A stretch of 59,088 nt of DNA from CANKHA01 sp035652315 (GTDB lineage: Bacteria > Pseudomonadota > Alphaproteobacteria > Rhizobiales > Xanthobacteraceae), in contig DASREA010000051.1 of the NCBI GenBank assembly GCA_035652315.1, forward strand, positions 1-59,088. Direction: 5' to 3'. Below, piece by piece: positions 42,026 through 49,827 of this stretch (the first letter of the stretch is position 1; each line of letters starts with the position of its first letter). The notes under the pieces are model-generated. The model saw only the letters and a program-made list of their open reading frames with translations. It was not told the DNA's origin and did not search any database. Both the position numbers and the translations under genes were made by a program.

Positions 42026-43420
42026 ATGAGTTCACTTGAGACTGTGCTCGAGCGCATCGACAGCGATCTCGACAAGAGCTTGGAGCGCCTGTTCGCGTTC
42101 CTGCGCATTCCCTCGATCTCCACCGACCCGGCCTACAAGGATCATTGCCGGGCGGCGGCCGAATATGTCGCGGAAAATCTCTCGGCGCTCGGGCTGGAGA
42201 CGAGCTTGCGGCCTACCGCGGGGCATCCGGTCGTGCTCGGCAAGCCACCGGCGGACGCGGGCCTGGGGAAGGGCCCAAAAGTTTTATTTTACGGGCATTA
42301 CGACGTGCAGCCGGTCGACCCGCTGGAGCTGTGGCAAACGCCGCCTTTCGAGCCGCGTATCGCGGCTTTGCCTGACGGCCGGAAGATCATCGTGGCGCGC
42401 GGCGCCTGTGACGACAAAGGCCAGGCGATGAGCTTCCTCGAAGCCTGCCGTGCCTTCAAGACGGTAACCGGAACATTGCCCCTTCCGGTGACGGTCATGA
42501 TCGAAGGGGAAGAGGAATGCGGCTCGCAGCATTTGTTCGGCTTCGTCAAGGACAATGCCGCGGAGCTGCGGCAGGACCTCGCCCTCGTGTGCGACACCAG
42601 CATGTGGGATCCGCAGACACCGATGATCACCACCTCATTGCGCGGCCTGCTCTATGAGGAGGTGCGGTTGACCTGCGCCGACCGCGATCTGCACTCCGGC
42701 CTGTTCGGCGGCGCGGCGCAAAATCCGATCCGGGTCTTGGCGAAAATCCTCGCCGGACTGCACGACGACAACGGCCGCGTGACCCTGCCCGGCTTTTACG
42801 ACGGCGTGAAGGATTTGCCGGCGGACGTCAAATCCGAACTCGCCGCGATCAACCTCACCGCCGAGGAATTTCTCGGCCCGGTCGGTCTTCGCGTGCCGGC
42901 GGGCGAGAAGGACCGCATGGTGATCGAACAGATCGCGACGCGTCCGACGGCCGAGATTAACGGCATCGTCGGCGGTTATACGGGGGAGGGCGCGAAAACC
43001 GTGATTCCCGCGCAAGCCATGGCCAAGGTCTCGTTCCGCCTGGTCGGCGCGCAGGACCCGCAGAAGGTGCGCGATGCCTTCCGTGCCTTCGTCCGCGCGC
43101 GGCTGCCGGAGGACTGCCGGGCGGAATTTTCGAATTTCGGGATGGCGCCCGCCTTCGAGCTCTCCTTCGACAGCCCGGCGCTGAGCAGGACCCGCGCCGC
43201 GCTGACCGCGGAATGGGGCAAAAAGCCGGTCACTGTGGGCGAAGGCGGCTCGATCCCGATCGTGGCCGACTTCAAGCGGCTGCTCGGCATGGATACCATC
43301 ATGGTCGGCTTTGCGAACGACGATGACCGCGTGCATTCGCCGAACGAGAAATTCGACCTGACATCCTTTCACAAGGGGATGCGGTCCTGGGCGCGCATTC
43401 TCGCCGCGCTGGCGGAATGA
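42026..43420 (+). CDS. M20-family metallopeptidase (dipeptidase)
   Basis: This 464-residue zinc peptidase of the M20/ArgE/CPG2 group has the metal and catalytic residues in YGHYDVQPVDP, RGACDDKGQ, IEGEEECGSQ, LVCDTSMWD and, near the end, DDRVHSPNEKFDL. The dimerisation domain lies at about 210-320 (TCADRDLHSGLFGG). Related enzymes hydrolyse dipeptides or acylated amino acids in the cytoplasm. The next gene overlaps its stop by 4 bp (ATGA), so the two are coupled. Confidence 0.9.
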   Translation: MSSLETVLERIDSDLDKSLERLFAFLRIPSISTDPAYKDHCRAAAEYVAENLSALGLETSLRPTAGHPVVLGKPPADAGLGKGPKVLFYGHYDVQPVDPLELWQTPPFEPRIAALPDGRKIIVARGACDDKGQAMSFLEACRAFKTVTGTLPLPVTVMIEGEEECGSQHLFGFVKDNAAELRQDLALVCDTSMWDPQTPMITTSLRGLLYEEVRLTCADRDLHSGLFGGAAQNPIRVLAKILAGLHDDNGRVTLPGFYDGVKDLPADVKSELAAINLTAEEFLGPVGLRVPAGEKDRMVIEQIATRPTAEINGIVGGYTGEGAKTVIPAQAMAKVSFRLVGAQDPQKVRDAFRAFVRARLPEDCRAEFSNFGMAPAFELSFDSPALSRTRAALTAEWGKKPVTVGEGGSIPIVADFKRLLGMDTIMVGFANDDDRVHSPNEKFDLTSFHKGMRSWARILAALAE

Positions 43421-44361
43421 CGACGTTAGTCACCGGAGCAGGGTTGATCGGCACCGCCTTTGCCAAGGAGGCATTGGCACGGGGAGAAAAAATTGTCTTT
43501 CTGGATCCCGAGCCGCGCGCCGATTTTTTGCGGCTCAAGCTGGGAAACGTCGGCTATGTTCTCGCGCGCAAGGACATACGCGACCTGCCGGCGCTGATCG
43601 AGATCATCAAGGAGCACCGGATCGAGACAGTCGTGCACACCGCCGGCCTGATCGGCGGCCGCGTCCAGCAGTCGCTTAATCTGGCGTTCGATATCAATCT
43701 CGGCGGTACCCGCAACGTGGCGGAGGCGATGCGGCTGACCGGGGCGCGGCGGCTCGTGCACCTGAGCACCTTTGGCGTCTATGATCGCCGCCGCAAGGCA
43801 GATGGCGCCATCGGCGAGGATTTTCCCCGCGGGCCGGGCCGCGGCTACGGCAATTACAAGGTCGCCAAGGAAATGATTTTGGAAGCCTATGCCCAAGCCC
43901 ATGGCTTCGAACTGATCATGCTGCGCCCCGCCAATGTCTTCGGCTTAGGTCATTTCTGGTCCGGCTCCGGCGGCGGCCGCAAGATGCAGGATCTGCTTGA
44001 GGCAGGGCTCGACGGCCGCGTGGCGCGCATCGATTCCTCGGAAACCATGGACAACGAATATATCTATGCCAAGGACATGGGCCGCGCCGTCGATCTCGCC
44101 ACCACCGTGCCGCTGCCGCCGGAGACTGTTTTCAACATCGGCAACGGCGTGGTGACGCCATTCGCGGAGGTGTTGGCGGCGGTGCGGGCTCTCTTTCCCC
44201 GGCTTGCCTACGAAGTCACGCCGGGCGAGCCGCCGAAATCGAAATCCGTGCCGCTCGATATATCCCGCGCCAAGCGTCATCTCGGCTGGGAGCCGCGGTT
44301 TTCGATCCCTGCCGCCTTCGAGGATTATCTGAAAGAGCTGAAAGCGACGCAGCGAAGCTAA
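43417..44361 (+). CDS. NAD-dependent epimerase/dehydratase family protein
   Basis: This 314-residue extended short-chain dehydrogenase has the nucleotide-binding motif VTGAGLIGTAFAKE at the start, HTAGLIGG, HLSTFGVYD and the catalytic YxxxK in YKVAKEM. Members act on nucleotide sugars or related substrates; the substrate here is unknown. It is translationally coupled to the M20 peptidase, which suggests a shared pathway. Confidence 0.87.
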   Translation: MTTLVTGAGLIGTAFAKEALARGEKIVFLDPEPRADFLRLKLGNVGYVLARKDIRDLPALIEIIKEHRIETVVHTAGLIGGRVQQSLNLAFDINLGGTRNVAEAMRLTGARRLVHLSTFGVYDRRRKADGAIGEDFPRGPGRGYGNYKVAKEMILEAYAQAHGFELIMLRPANVFGLGHFWSGSGGGRKMQDLLEAGLDGRVARIDSSETMDNEYIYAKDMGRAVDLATTVPLPPETVFNIGNGVVTPFAEVLAAVRALFPRLAYEVTPGEPPKSKSVPLDISRAKRHLGWEPRFSIPAAFEDYLKELKATQRS

Positions 44362-44379
44362 AACTCTCCCCGCAGGCGG

Positions 44380-44700
44380 TCACGCTGCCCTTGGCCGGAT
44401 CGCCTTGAGCTTGTCGCCAAGCTCGCGGCGGCGCTGCATCAGGTCGTAATCGGTTTGCAGTCCGAGGAAAAAGCCGTCCGACATCTTGAAATAGCGGGCA
44501 AGGCGCAGGTCCGTGTCGGCGGTGACGGCGCGCTTGCCGAGCACGATCTCATTGATGCGGCGTGGCGGCACGCCGATCGCGCGCGCAAGAGCGGTCTGCG
44601 ACAGATCCATCGGGTTCAAGAACTCCTCCAGCAAAATCTCGCCGGGAGAGGGATTGCGGAGCAACTCAGTGGTAGTCGACGATTTCGACTTCATGCGCAT
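44380..44700 (-). CDS. higA: HigA-type antitoxin
   Basis: This 106-residue protein has a Xre-type helix-turn-helix (about 28-85) with the HigA signature PGEILLEEFLNPMDLSQ and VPPRRINEIVLGKRAVTADT. HigA neutralises HigB and represses the operon. Its start overlaps the toxin gene by 35 bp, with the toxin first, the usual higBA order. Confidence 0.9.
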   Translation of the reverse strand: MRMKSKSSTTTELLRNPSPGEILLEEFLNPMDLSQTALARAIGVPPRRINEIVLGKRAVTADTDLRLARYFKMSDGFFLGLQTDYDLMQRRRELGDKLKAIRPRAA

Positions 44701-44947
44701 GCCCGTCTCTCCAAATAAAACAAATCCGCCATTGATCGTCGATGCGGATCGAATGCTGCCCGCGCCGGTTCTTGCTCAAAGCCTCAAGCCGGTTTCCCGG
44801 CGGTACCCGAAGATCACCCAACGTCCGGGCATTGTTGATAAGACGCCGCTTGCGCAAGGCGGTGGGCTGGATATCCGGCGGCAAACCTCGACTGCGCCGG
44901 CCATTCCAAATCGCCTCGGTTGCAGCATCGCGGAAGCGGACCACCAC
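44666..44947 (-). CDS. higB: HigB-type mRNA interferase toxin (RelE superfamily)
   Basis: This 93-residue protein, starting with GTG at 44947, resembles HigB: VVRFRDAATEAIWNG, LINNARTLGDLRVPPGNRLE and SIRIDDQWRICFIWRDG. HigB toxins cut mRNA at the ribosome. A strong dyad operator starts 9 bp upstream, so the message must have a very short leader. It follows sodB on the same strand by 43 bp. Confidence 0.9.
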   Translation of the reverse strand: MVVRFRDAATEAIWNGRRSRGLPPDIQPTALRKRRLINNARTLGDLRVPPGNRLEALSKNRRGQHSIRIDDQWRICFIWRDGHAHEVEIVDYH

Positions 44948-44955
44948 CGGCCGCT

Positions 44956-44972
44956 ATAACGTATAACGTTAT
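44956..44972. promoter_or_regulatory. Operator of the higBA module
   Basis: ATAACGTATAACGTTAT contains the perfect palindrome ATAACGTTAT plus a third half-site ATAACG. It stands directly before the higB start and is strikingly AT-rich for this DNA, as expected for a HigA operator overlapping the promoter. Confidence 0.75.
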
Positions 44973-44990
44973 GAGGGGTCAAACGCCGCG

Positions 44991-45593
44991 CTACTTGCTC
45001 GCCGCCTCGAACATCTCGGCCACGTAGTCCCAGTTGACCAGATGGTCCATGAAGGCCTTCAGGTAGTCGGGCCGCCGGTTGCGGTAATCGATGTAATAGG
45101 AGTGCTCCCACACATCGCAGCCGAGGATGGGCGAGCCGCCGTGCACCAATGGATTCTCGCCGTTTGGCGTCTTCATGATCGCGAGCTTGCCGTCCTTCAC
45201 CGCGATCCAGCTCCAGCCGGAGCCGAATTGGGTGACGCCGGCCTGGATGAAGTCTTCCTTCATCTTGGCGACGCCGCCGAGATCGGAATCGATTTTCGCT
45301 TTCAGCTTGCCTGGAATCTTGTCGCCGCCGCCGCCCGCCTTCATCCACTTCCAGAAATGAATGTGATTGTAATGCTGGCCGGCATTGTTGAAGACCCCGG
45401 CGTTTTTGCCGAACGAACCCTTGACCACCTGTTCGAGCGGCTTGCCTTCCCACTCGGTGCCTTTCACCAGATTATTGCCGTTGTTGACATAGGCCAGGTG
45501 ATGCTTGTCGTGGTGATATTCGAGGGTCTCGCGCGACATATAGGGGGCAAGAGCGTCATAGGCATACGGAAGATCGGGGAGACTGAACGACAT
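44991..45593 (-). CDS. sodB: Iron (or Mn/Fe) superoxide dismutase
   Basis: This 200-residue enzyme converts superoxide to hydrogen peroxide and oxygen. The metal ligands are His27 (LEYHHDKHHLAYV), His77 (HYNHIHFW), Asp160 and His164 (CDVWEHSYYIDY). AGQHYNH and the general pattern fit the Fe-type of alphaproteobacteria. No signal peptide is present, so it is cytoplasmic. An AGGAGG-like sequence precedes the ATG. Confidence 0.93.
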   Translation of the reverse strand: MSFSLPDLPYAYDALAPYMSRETLEYHHDKHHLAYVNNGNNLVKGTEWEGKPLEQVVKGSFGKNAGVFNNAGQHYNHIHFWKWMKAGGGGDKIPGKLKAKIDSDLGGVAKMKEDFIQAGVTQFGSGWSWIAVKDGKLAIMKTPNGENPLVHGGSPILGCDVWEHSYYIDYRNRRPDYLKAFMDHLVNWDYVAEMFEAASK

Positions 45594-45895
45594 CGCTTCC
45601 TCCTGATTTGCAATGAATAGGTCGGGTAAGGCGGGAAACCGGCGGCGCGGCTTCGTATCTTAATTAGGGTCTTGGGCCAATGCCGGCAACGGCCCCCGAC
45701 CCGGCGCTACGGCCTGCCTGCCGGCCCTCCCGGCCGCCTGCTCGGATGCCCTTGATAACGTTAATCAAGTTTATAGGAGGCGGGCGTAACCTGACCGGCA
45801 GATATTATTGAAAACGCGCGTGAAGCTGAAAGCTTCCATTGCCGTTAGTACCTAGGGGTGGTTGCGGGGATCCAGGCAAAAGGACGGGTAGGCGT
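45594..45895. other. Gene-free 302-bp divergent region with a 19-bp dyad at 45751-45769
   Basis: The only structured element seen is CTTGATAACGTTAATCAAG (45751-45769), 6-bp arms CTTGAT/ATCAAG around a 7-bp spacer. It lies 158 bp upstream of sodB and 127 bp upstream of the membrane-protein gene, so it may be an operator for either. The spacer is too long for an FNR/FixK box (4 bp). The rest is GC-rich without coding signs. Confidence 0.5.
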
Positions 45896-46750
45896 ATGTA
45901 TATGAGTTTCTTCGTCGTGGGCGTCATGCTCGCTGTTGCCGGCGTCGTCACAGTGGGATTTGGTATCCCCATCAATGAGTTCAGCCTCGGCAATACCCTG
46001 ATTATCACGGGAGCCATCGCTTTCGTCGGCGGCCTGATCCTTATCGGGCTTGGCGATGTCGTCCGGCACCTGCGCCAGCTCAGCGAAGGATCGGCGCTGC
46101 GTCCGGGCCGCCCGTCGCACGATTCCTTTGAGTCTGCCACGAGCTCCCGCCCGGACCTGGCTACCGCTCATATTCCATTCCCCCGCAAACCGGCGCGGGA
46201 GCCGCGCGAAGCCGCGCCGATTGAACAGCGTCTCGGCGTCGCTCCGGCGCCCGGCCGCGGTGACGAAAGCTTCCAGCGCTCGGCGCCCGAGCCGCAGATC
46301 GTGCCCGAGCGCGATGCGGCGCCATTGTCTCCGCGTGAGCCGTCCCAAGGACGACGCGAGCCGCAATTCGCCCATGGCGACGCTGAGCGCCGCCGGACGG
46401 AGGCGCTGCGTTCGGGCGGCGTTCCCGATGCGCCGTCGCTCGCCGGGTTCAGACCCGAGCGCGATACGCCGCGGCAAAACGAGGCTTTCGAATCGTTCTG
46501 GCCGGCGCCGAACCGGGCCGAGCCTACGGATGAGGCCGCACTCGATCTGAGCCCGGAGCAACAGCCCGTCGAACGGCCAGACCCCGAAGAGGCCGGGCCG
46601 CACGCTGTGTCTATCCTGAAATCTGGTGTCGTCGACGGGATGGCCTATACGCTCTACTCGGACGGCTCAATCGAGGCGGAAATGCCGGAAGGCACCGTGC
46701 GCTTTGCCTCGATCACCGAACTGCGCGCCTATCTGGAGCAACCGTCCTGA
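45896..46750 (+). CDS. Two-helix membrane protein with long Pro/Arg/Glu-rich tail
   Basis: The protein has 284 residues from MYMSFFVVGVMLAVAG. Two hydrophobic helices (about 3-22 and 33-55) are followed by a low-complexity, probably disordered tail rich in Arg, Pro and Glu. The last 50 residues look folded (VVDGMAYTLYSDGSIEAEMP). This plan, with two membrane helices and a short C-terminal YTLYSDGSIEAE-type domain, is frequent in rhizobial hypothetical proteins. Function unknown. Confidence 0.7.
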   Translation: MYMSFFVVGVMLAVAGVVTVGFGIPINEFSLGNTLIITGAIAFVGGLILIGLGDVVRHLRQLSEGSALRPGRPSHDSFESATSSRPDLATAHIPFPRKPAREPREAAPIEQRLGVAPAPGRGDESFQRSAPEPQIVPERDAAPLSPREPSQGRREPQFAHGDAERRRTEALRSGGVPDAPSLAGFRPERDTPRQNEAFESFWPAPNRAEPTDEAALDLSPEQQPVERPDPEEAGPHAVSILKSGVVDGMAYTLYSDGSIEAEMPEGTVRFASITELRAYLEQPS

Positions 46751-46910
46751 CGCCATGGTCGCCTAGCCGCGAACTTAAGTTTGCAGTGCAGTAAATCCGG
46801 GCGATTATCAATATTCGGCGCTGCCCGCCTAAGTTTTTCTTGCGCCTCGCCAAGAGCAATCCTAGCTTTATCTTCGGACTAGACTTGCGAGTCACGCGGG
46901 ACCTTCGCCG

Positions 46911-47330
46911 ATGGCCGATAATGCGGGAAACAGCCATTTCATCGCGCTGACCGCGGAGATCGTGTCCGCCTATCTCGGCAACAATTCCGTCGCGGCCAGC
47001 GAGATTCCGGCGCTGATCAACCAGGTGCATTCGGCATTGCAACGGGTCGCCTCTGGCACCGTCGGCAATTCCGGCGATCCCTTGAAGCCGGCGGTGTCGG
47101 TCAAAAAATCGGTGAAGCCGGATTACATCGTCTGTCTCGAGGACGGAAAGAAATTCAAGTCGCTGAAGCGGCATTTGCGTTCGCAGTACAATATGACGCC
47201 CGAGCAGTATCGGGAGCGCTGGAGTCTGCCGGCCGATTATCCGATGGTGGCGCCCAACTACGCGGCGGCCCGCTCCAACCTGGCCAAGCAGATGGGGCTG
47301 GGGCAGCAGCGGCGGCGCGGCTCGCGCTAG
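46911..47330 (+). CDS. mucR: Ros/MucR-family transcriptional regulator
   Basis: This 139-residue regulator has the MucR core KPDYIVCLEDGKKFKSLKRH and YNMTPEQYRERWSLPADYPM. In the zinc-finger region the first Cys is kept, but the second position is Asp (CLED), a known variation in this family. MucR acts as a global repressor with H-NS-like behaviour at AT-rich sites and usually represses itself. The 160 bp upstream contains several AT-rich tracts that fit such sites. Confidence 0.9.
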   Translation: MADNAGNSHFIALTAEIVSAYLGNNSVAASEIPALINQVHSALQRVASGTVGNSGDPLKPAVSVKKSVKPDYIVCLEDGKKFKSLKRHLRSQYNMTPEQYRERWSLPADYPMVAPNYAAARSNLAKQMGLGQQRRRGSR

Positions 47331-47356
47331 CCGAACCCAGCCGGCGAAATCCGGGC

Positions 47357-47478
47357 AGTGGATAACGCGGATAAGAATCCTAAATTTTGACCATCCAAGG
47401 CCGCCCGATAGGCAGCCTTGTAGCCAAATTTATCCAGTAAAACAGTTACATAAGCCTTAAACGCGGCATTTATCCCCG
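47357..47478. promoter_or_regulatory. Cluster of four DnaA-box-like 9-mers
   Basis: In the gene-free 203-bp region between mucR and the DnaA-domain gene are TTATCCACT (minus strand, 47357-47365), TTATCCGCG (minus, 47366-47374), TTATCCAGT (plus, 47430-47438) and TTATCCCCG (plus, 47470-47478). The first differs from the consensus TTATCCACA at one position. Two point left and two right around an AT-rich centre (TAAATTTTGA). Confidence 0.45.
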
Positions 47479-47533
47479 GCGGCCATAAAATCGGCCATGA
47501 TCTAGGTTTAGTTTCCTAGAACGAGGCCCGGCC

Positions 47534-47914
47534 ATGCAACTTTCCGCCATCCCATCCGCCAAGCCGCTCCGCCCCGGTCCGCGGCGCAACCCGCAATCGT
47601 CTTGCGACGCGCTGCTGGCTGCGGTCGCCACGGCTTTCGCCATCCCCCTCGCGCAGCTGCGCGGCAAGAACCGCGGCGTGTATCTGGTCGCCTTTGCCCG
47701 GCAAAGCGCGATGTATCTGGCGCATGTCGTTTTCGGGCTCAGCTTCACCGACGTCGGCCGCCAGTTCGGGCGCGACCGCACAACCGCGGCGCATGCGGCG
47801 CGGCTTATGGAGGAGCGCCGCGACGATCCGACCGTCGATGCTTTGCTCGCGGCGCTGGAGGCGGCTTGCCGCTCGTTGCATGACGACGATCACGAGCGGG
47901 AGACCGGCATATGA
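47534..47914 (+). CDS. DnaA domain-IV-like helix-turn-helix protein
   Basis: This 126-residue protein has a core (about 24-100: ALLAAVATAFAIPLAQLRGK, ARQSAMYLAHVVFGLSFTDV, GRQFGRDRTTAAHAARLMEE) that follows DnaA domain IV, the part that binds DnaA boxes. The ATPase domain is absent. The basic-loop and DRTTAAHA signature positions are well kept. It could bind DnaA boxes without initiation activity, and thus act as a regulator. Its stop overlaps the next gene by 4 bp. Confidence 0.82.
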   Translation: MQLSAIPSAKPLRPGPRRNPQSSCDALLAAVATAFAIPLAQLRGKNRGVYLVAFARQSAMYLAHVVFGLSFTDVGRQFGRDRTTAAHAARLMEERRDDPTVDALLAALEAACRSLHDDDHERETGI

Positions 47915-48528
47915 AACGCAAGGCGCATCCCGCGCGCACACCGGCGCCTCTGCGACAGCGCGCGCAGATCGACCGCTATCTTGGCCAGCATCTTGCCATC
48001 GCCGAAGACGCGGTGGAGATGGAAACCGGGCGCCAGCACGTTGTCATCAATGAAGCCGAAAGCCCGCTCGCCTGGCTCGCGCGCCGCAAGGGGCGCGATG
48101 GCCGGCCCCTGATCGAGCCTGTGCAATTGCAGGCCGGCGAACGGTTGCGTCGCGATTTCACCTACGGACAGTTGACGCCGCGCGTCACCTCGATTTGGAC
48201 TGCGGCAGTCGCCGATGGGCGGCGGGCGCCCGGATCCCCGCTGTTTTCCGATACCGTGCTCGCGGCGCGGCAGCGCGTGCGTCACGCGCTGCAGGCCGCG
48301 GGGCCGGACTTTGCCGGCCTTCTGCTCGATGTCTGCTGCTTTCTCAAAGGTCTCGAGGACGTCGAACGCGAACGCGCCTGGCCGCCGCGCTCCGGCAAGG
48401 TGGTGTTGCAGCTCGCGCTCGATTGCCTGGCGCGACACTATGGCTTTCGCGCCGAGATGCGCGGTCCCGCCCGCGCGGCGATCCGGACGTGGTCCGCCCC
48501 GGATTCGGTCTTCGCCGAAGGCGAGTGA
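47911..48528 (+). CDS. DUF6456-family protein
   Basis: This 205-residue protein starts with the basic MKRKAHPARTPAPLRQRAQI. The segment NEAESPLAWLARRKGRDGRP and the Cys-containing DFAGLLLDVCCFLKGLEDVE near 145-160 are typical of DUF6456 proteins of Hyphomicrobiales, often found with a DnaA-like HTH protein as here. It is translationally coupled to it. Function unknown, perhaps DNA binding given the context. Confidence 0.75.
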   Translation: MKRKAHPARTPAPLRQRAQIDRYLGQHLAIAEDAVEMETGRQHVVINEAESPLAWLARRKGRDGRPLIEPVQLQAGERLRRDFTYGQLTPRVTSIWTAAVADGRRAPGSPLFSDTVLAARQRVRHALQAAGPDFAGLLLDVCCFLKGLEDVERERAWPPRSGKVVLQLALDCLARHYGFRAEMRGPARAAIRTWSAPDSVFAEGE

Positions 48529-48948
48529 TCAGTGAACCGCGGCCTGTGCTTCCGCGCGAATCCGCTCGATCATGGCGCGCAGGCCGTTCGACCGCTGCGG
48601 CGTGAGGTTTTCGCGCAGCCCGAGCTTGTCGAATATCGACAACGCGTCGATGGACAGAATTTTCCGCGCCGGCTTCCCGGAATAGAGCGCAAAAAGAATG
48701 GCGATCAGCCCGCGCACGATATGCGCGTCGCTGTCGCCTTGAAAAGTCAGCACCGGCCCGTCCGGTCCATTGGGCCGCGCGCGCGTAGTGAGCCAGACCT
48801 GACTGGCGCAGCCTTGCACCTTGTTGGCATCGATGCGGGCCTCATCCGGCAACGGCGGCAACGAACGTCCGAGCTCGATGACGTACCGGTAGCGGTCGTC
48901 CCAATCGTCGAGCACGGAAAAGTTCTCGATGATTTCGTCAATGGTCAT
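48529..48948 (-). CDS. SufE-family sulfur-acceptor protein
   Basis: This 139-residue protein starts MTIDEIIENFSVLDDWDDRY. The family's sulfur-accepting Cys is in VQGCASQVWL at about residue 51, and LSIFDKLGLRENLTPQRSNG is the typical C-terminal half. SufE takes persulfide from the SufS desulfurase for Fe-S cluster assembly. No other suf genes are near. It converges with the DUF6456 gene, with no spacer between the stops. Confidence 0.9.
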   Translation of the reverse strand: MTIDEIIENFSVLDDWDDRYRYVIELGRSLPPLPDEARIDANKVQGCASQVWLTTRARPNGPDGPVLTFQGDSDAHIVRGLIAILFALYSGKPARKILSIDALSIFDKLGLRENLTPQRSNGLRAMIERIRAEAQAAVH

Positions 48949-49039
48949 GGCGGCGCGGCAGTTCCTGCGATCCCGACCTTATATAAGGCGGGAAATTGGG
49001 ATCGCCGCAACGACTTGCCGATGCGCTGAAATCGCGCGG

Positions 49040-49453
49040 TTATGCCGGCCGGTGGCGGCGCGGGTCGGGCCGGGGCAGGGGCACGCGCGTGGGCACCGCC
49101 CGGTCGGCGGGACGCAAGGTGTCCTGCGATATCTCATGGGCCGGTCCGGTCGCAACCGTAGCCGTGCTGTCAGGGCCGCCGTCGGCAGGCGCCAATTTGT
49201 CGGTGAGGAATTCGTACAGCATCTTCGCACCGGCCTGCGCCTTGTAGCCGAAGGCGATCATGGCCTGAGACCCGACGGTGCAAGCCTCGGGCTGCCGGGA
49301 GCAGAACTGCCGAAGATCGCTGACCGTGGCGTTCGCGGCGGAAATGGCTTCGACGGTGCCGATATGCGGCTCGCCCTTGGGCTGCGATCCAGTCGGCAGC
49401 ACAAGGATGATGACGCTCAGCCAGAATGCCGCGCGCAAGAGAAACGTCACCAT
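49040..49453 (-). CDS. DUF5330-family exported small protein
   Basis: This 137-residue protein starts MVTFLLRAAFWLSVIILVLP, a membrane or signal segment. The segment DLRQFCSRQPEACTVGSQAM with two Cys and the following FGYKAQAGAKMLYEFLTDK are typical of DUF5330 proteins of rhizobia. The C-terminus is Pro/Arg-rich. Function unknown. It lies upstream of the SufE gene on the same strand with a 91-bp gap. Confidence 0.75.
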   Translation of the reverse strand: MVTFLLRAAFWLSVIILVLPTGSQPKGEPHIGTVEAISAANATVSDLRQFCSRQPEACTVGSQAMIAFGYKAQAGAKMLYEFLTDKLAPADGGPDSTATVATGPAHEISQDTLRPADRAVPTRVPLPRPDPRRHRPA

Positions 49454-49827
49454 AGCTTTGCCTTTGCCTCGCTCTTGGTCTTATTTTTCCGCGCATTTGA
49501 CCGGAACCTAGCCAAGAGCCTTGAAGGCGCAGTTCGCCGCCGCGCGCGCTTTTTGCCCATATTCGATCCGAATCTTCAGCAGATTTGCATAAAATTCGAA
49601 ACGAACGGCCGGAAAGCGAACAGCCATCGTTGTTCTGCGGAGGGGGCGCCGCCACCGGCGGCGGCAACCGCTCGTTCACCATGACCGCGGAATCGCTCCA
49701 CGCATGCGGCTTTTTGCCCGCAAAAAACGGTGCATGCAGCCACGGAGCGCTCGGCTTTAGTGTTCGCTTAAGCGCGCTTTGCCACGATCGACGCGGCCAA
49801 TAAGGGGAGCGCGTCTGGTCAACCGGC
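49454..49827. other. Gene-free 374-bp region before the PAS kinase
   Basis: No supported gene is seen. Small open frames cross it but lack coding character. The 3' part carries GGGGAGCG about 15-20 nt before the kinase start and a TTAAGCGCGCTTTG motif resembling half of a CtrA site. TCGAAACGAA at 49596-49605 matches the core of the IclR-type sites by chance or otherwise. Confidence 0.4.

Noticed and set aside
45751..45769. FNR/FixK box upstream of sodB
   Set aside because: The half-sites fit, but the spacer is 7 bp in place of 4.
49596..49605. A further IclR-type site (TCGAAACGAA)
   Set aside because: It has the core of site A but no second arm, and is far from the catabolic block, in front of a kinase gene.
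49585..49803. A 72-codon open frame before the PAS kinase
   Set aside because: It has no clear ribosome site, an irregular Cys/His/Gly-rich composition and no recognisable family; the region is more likely regulatory.
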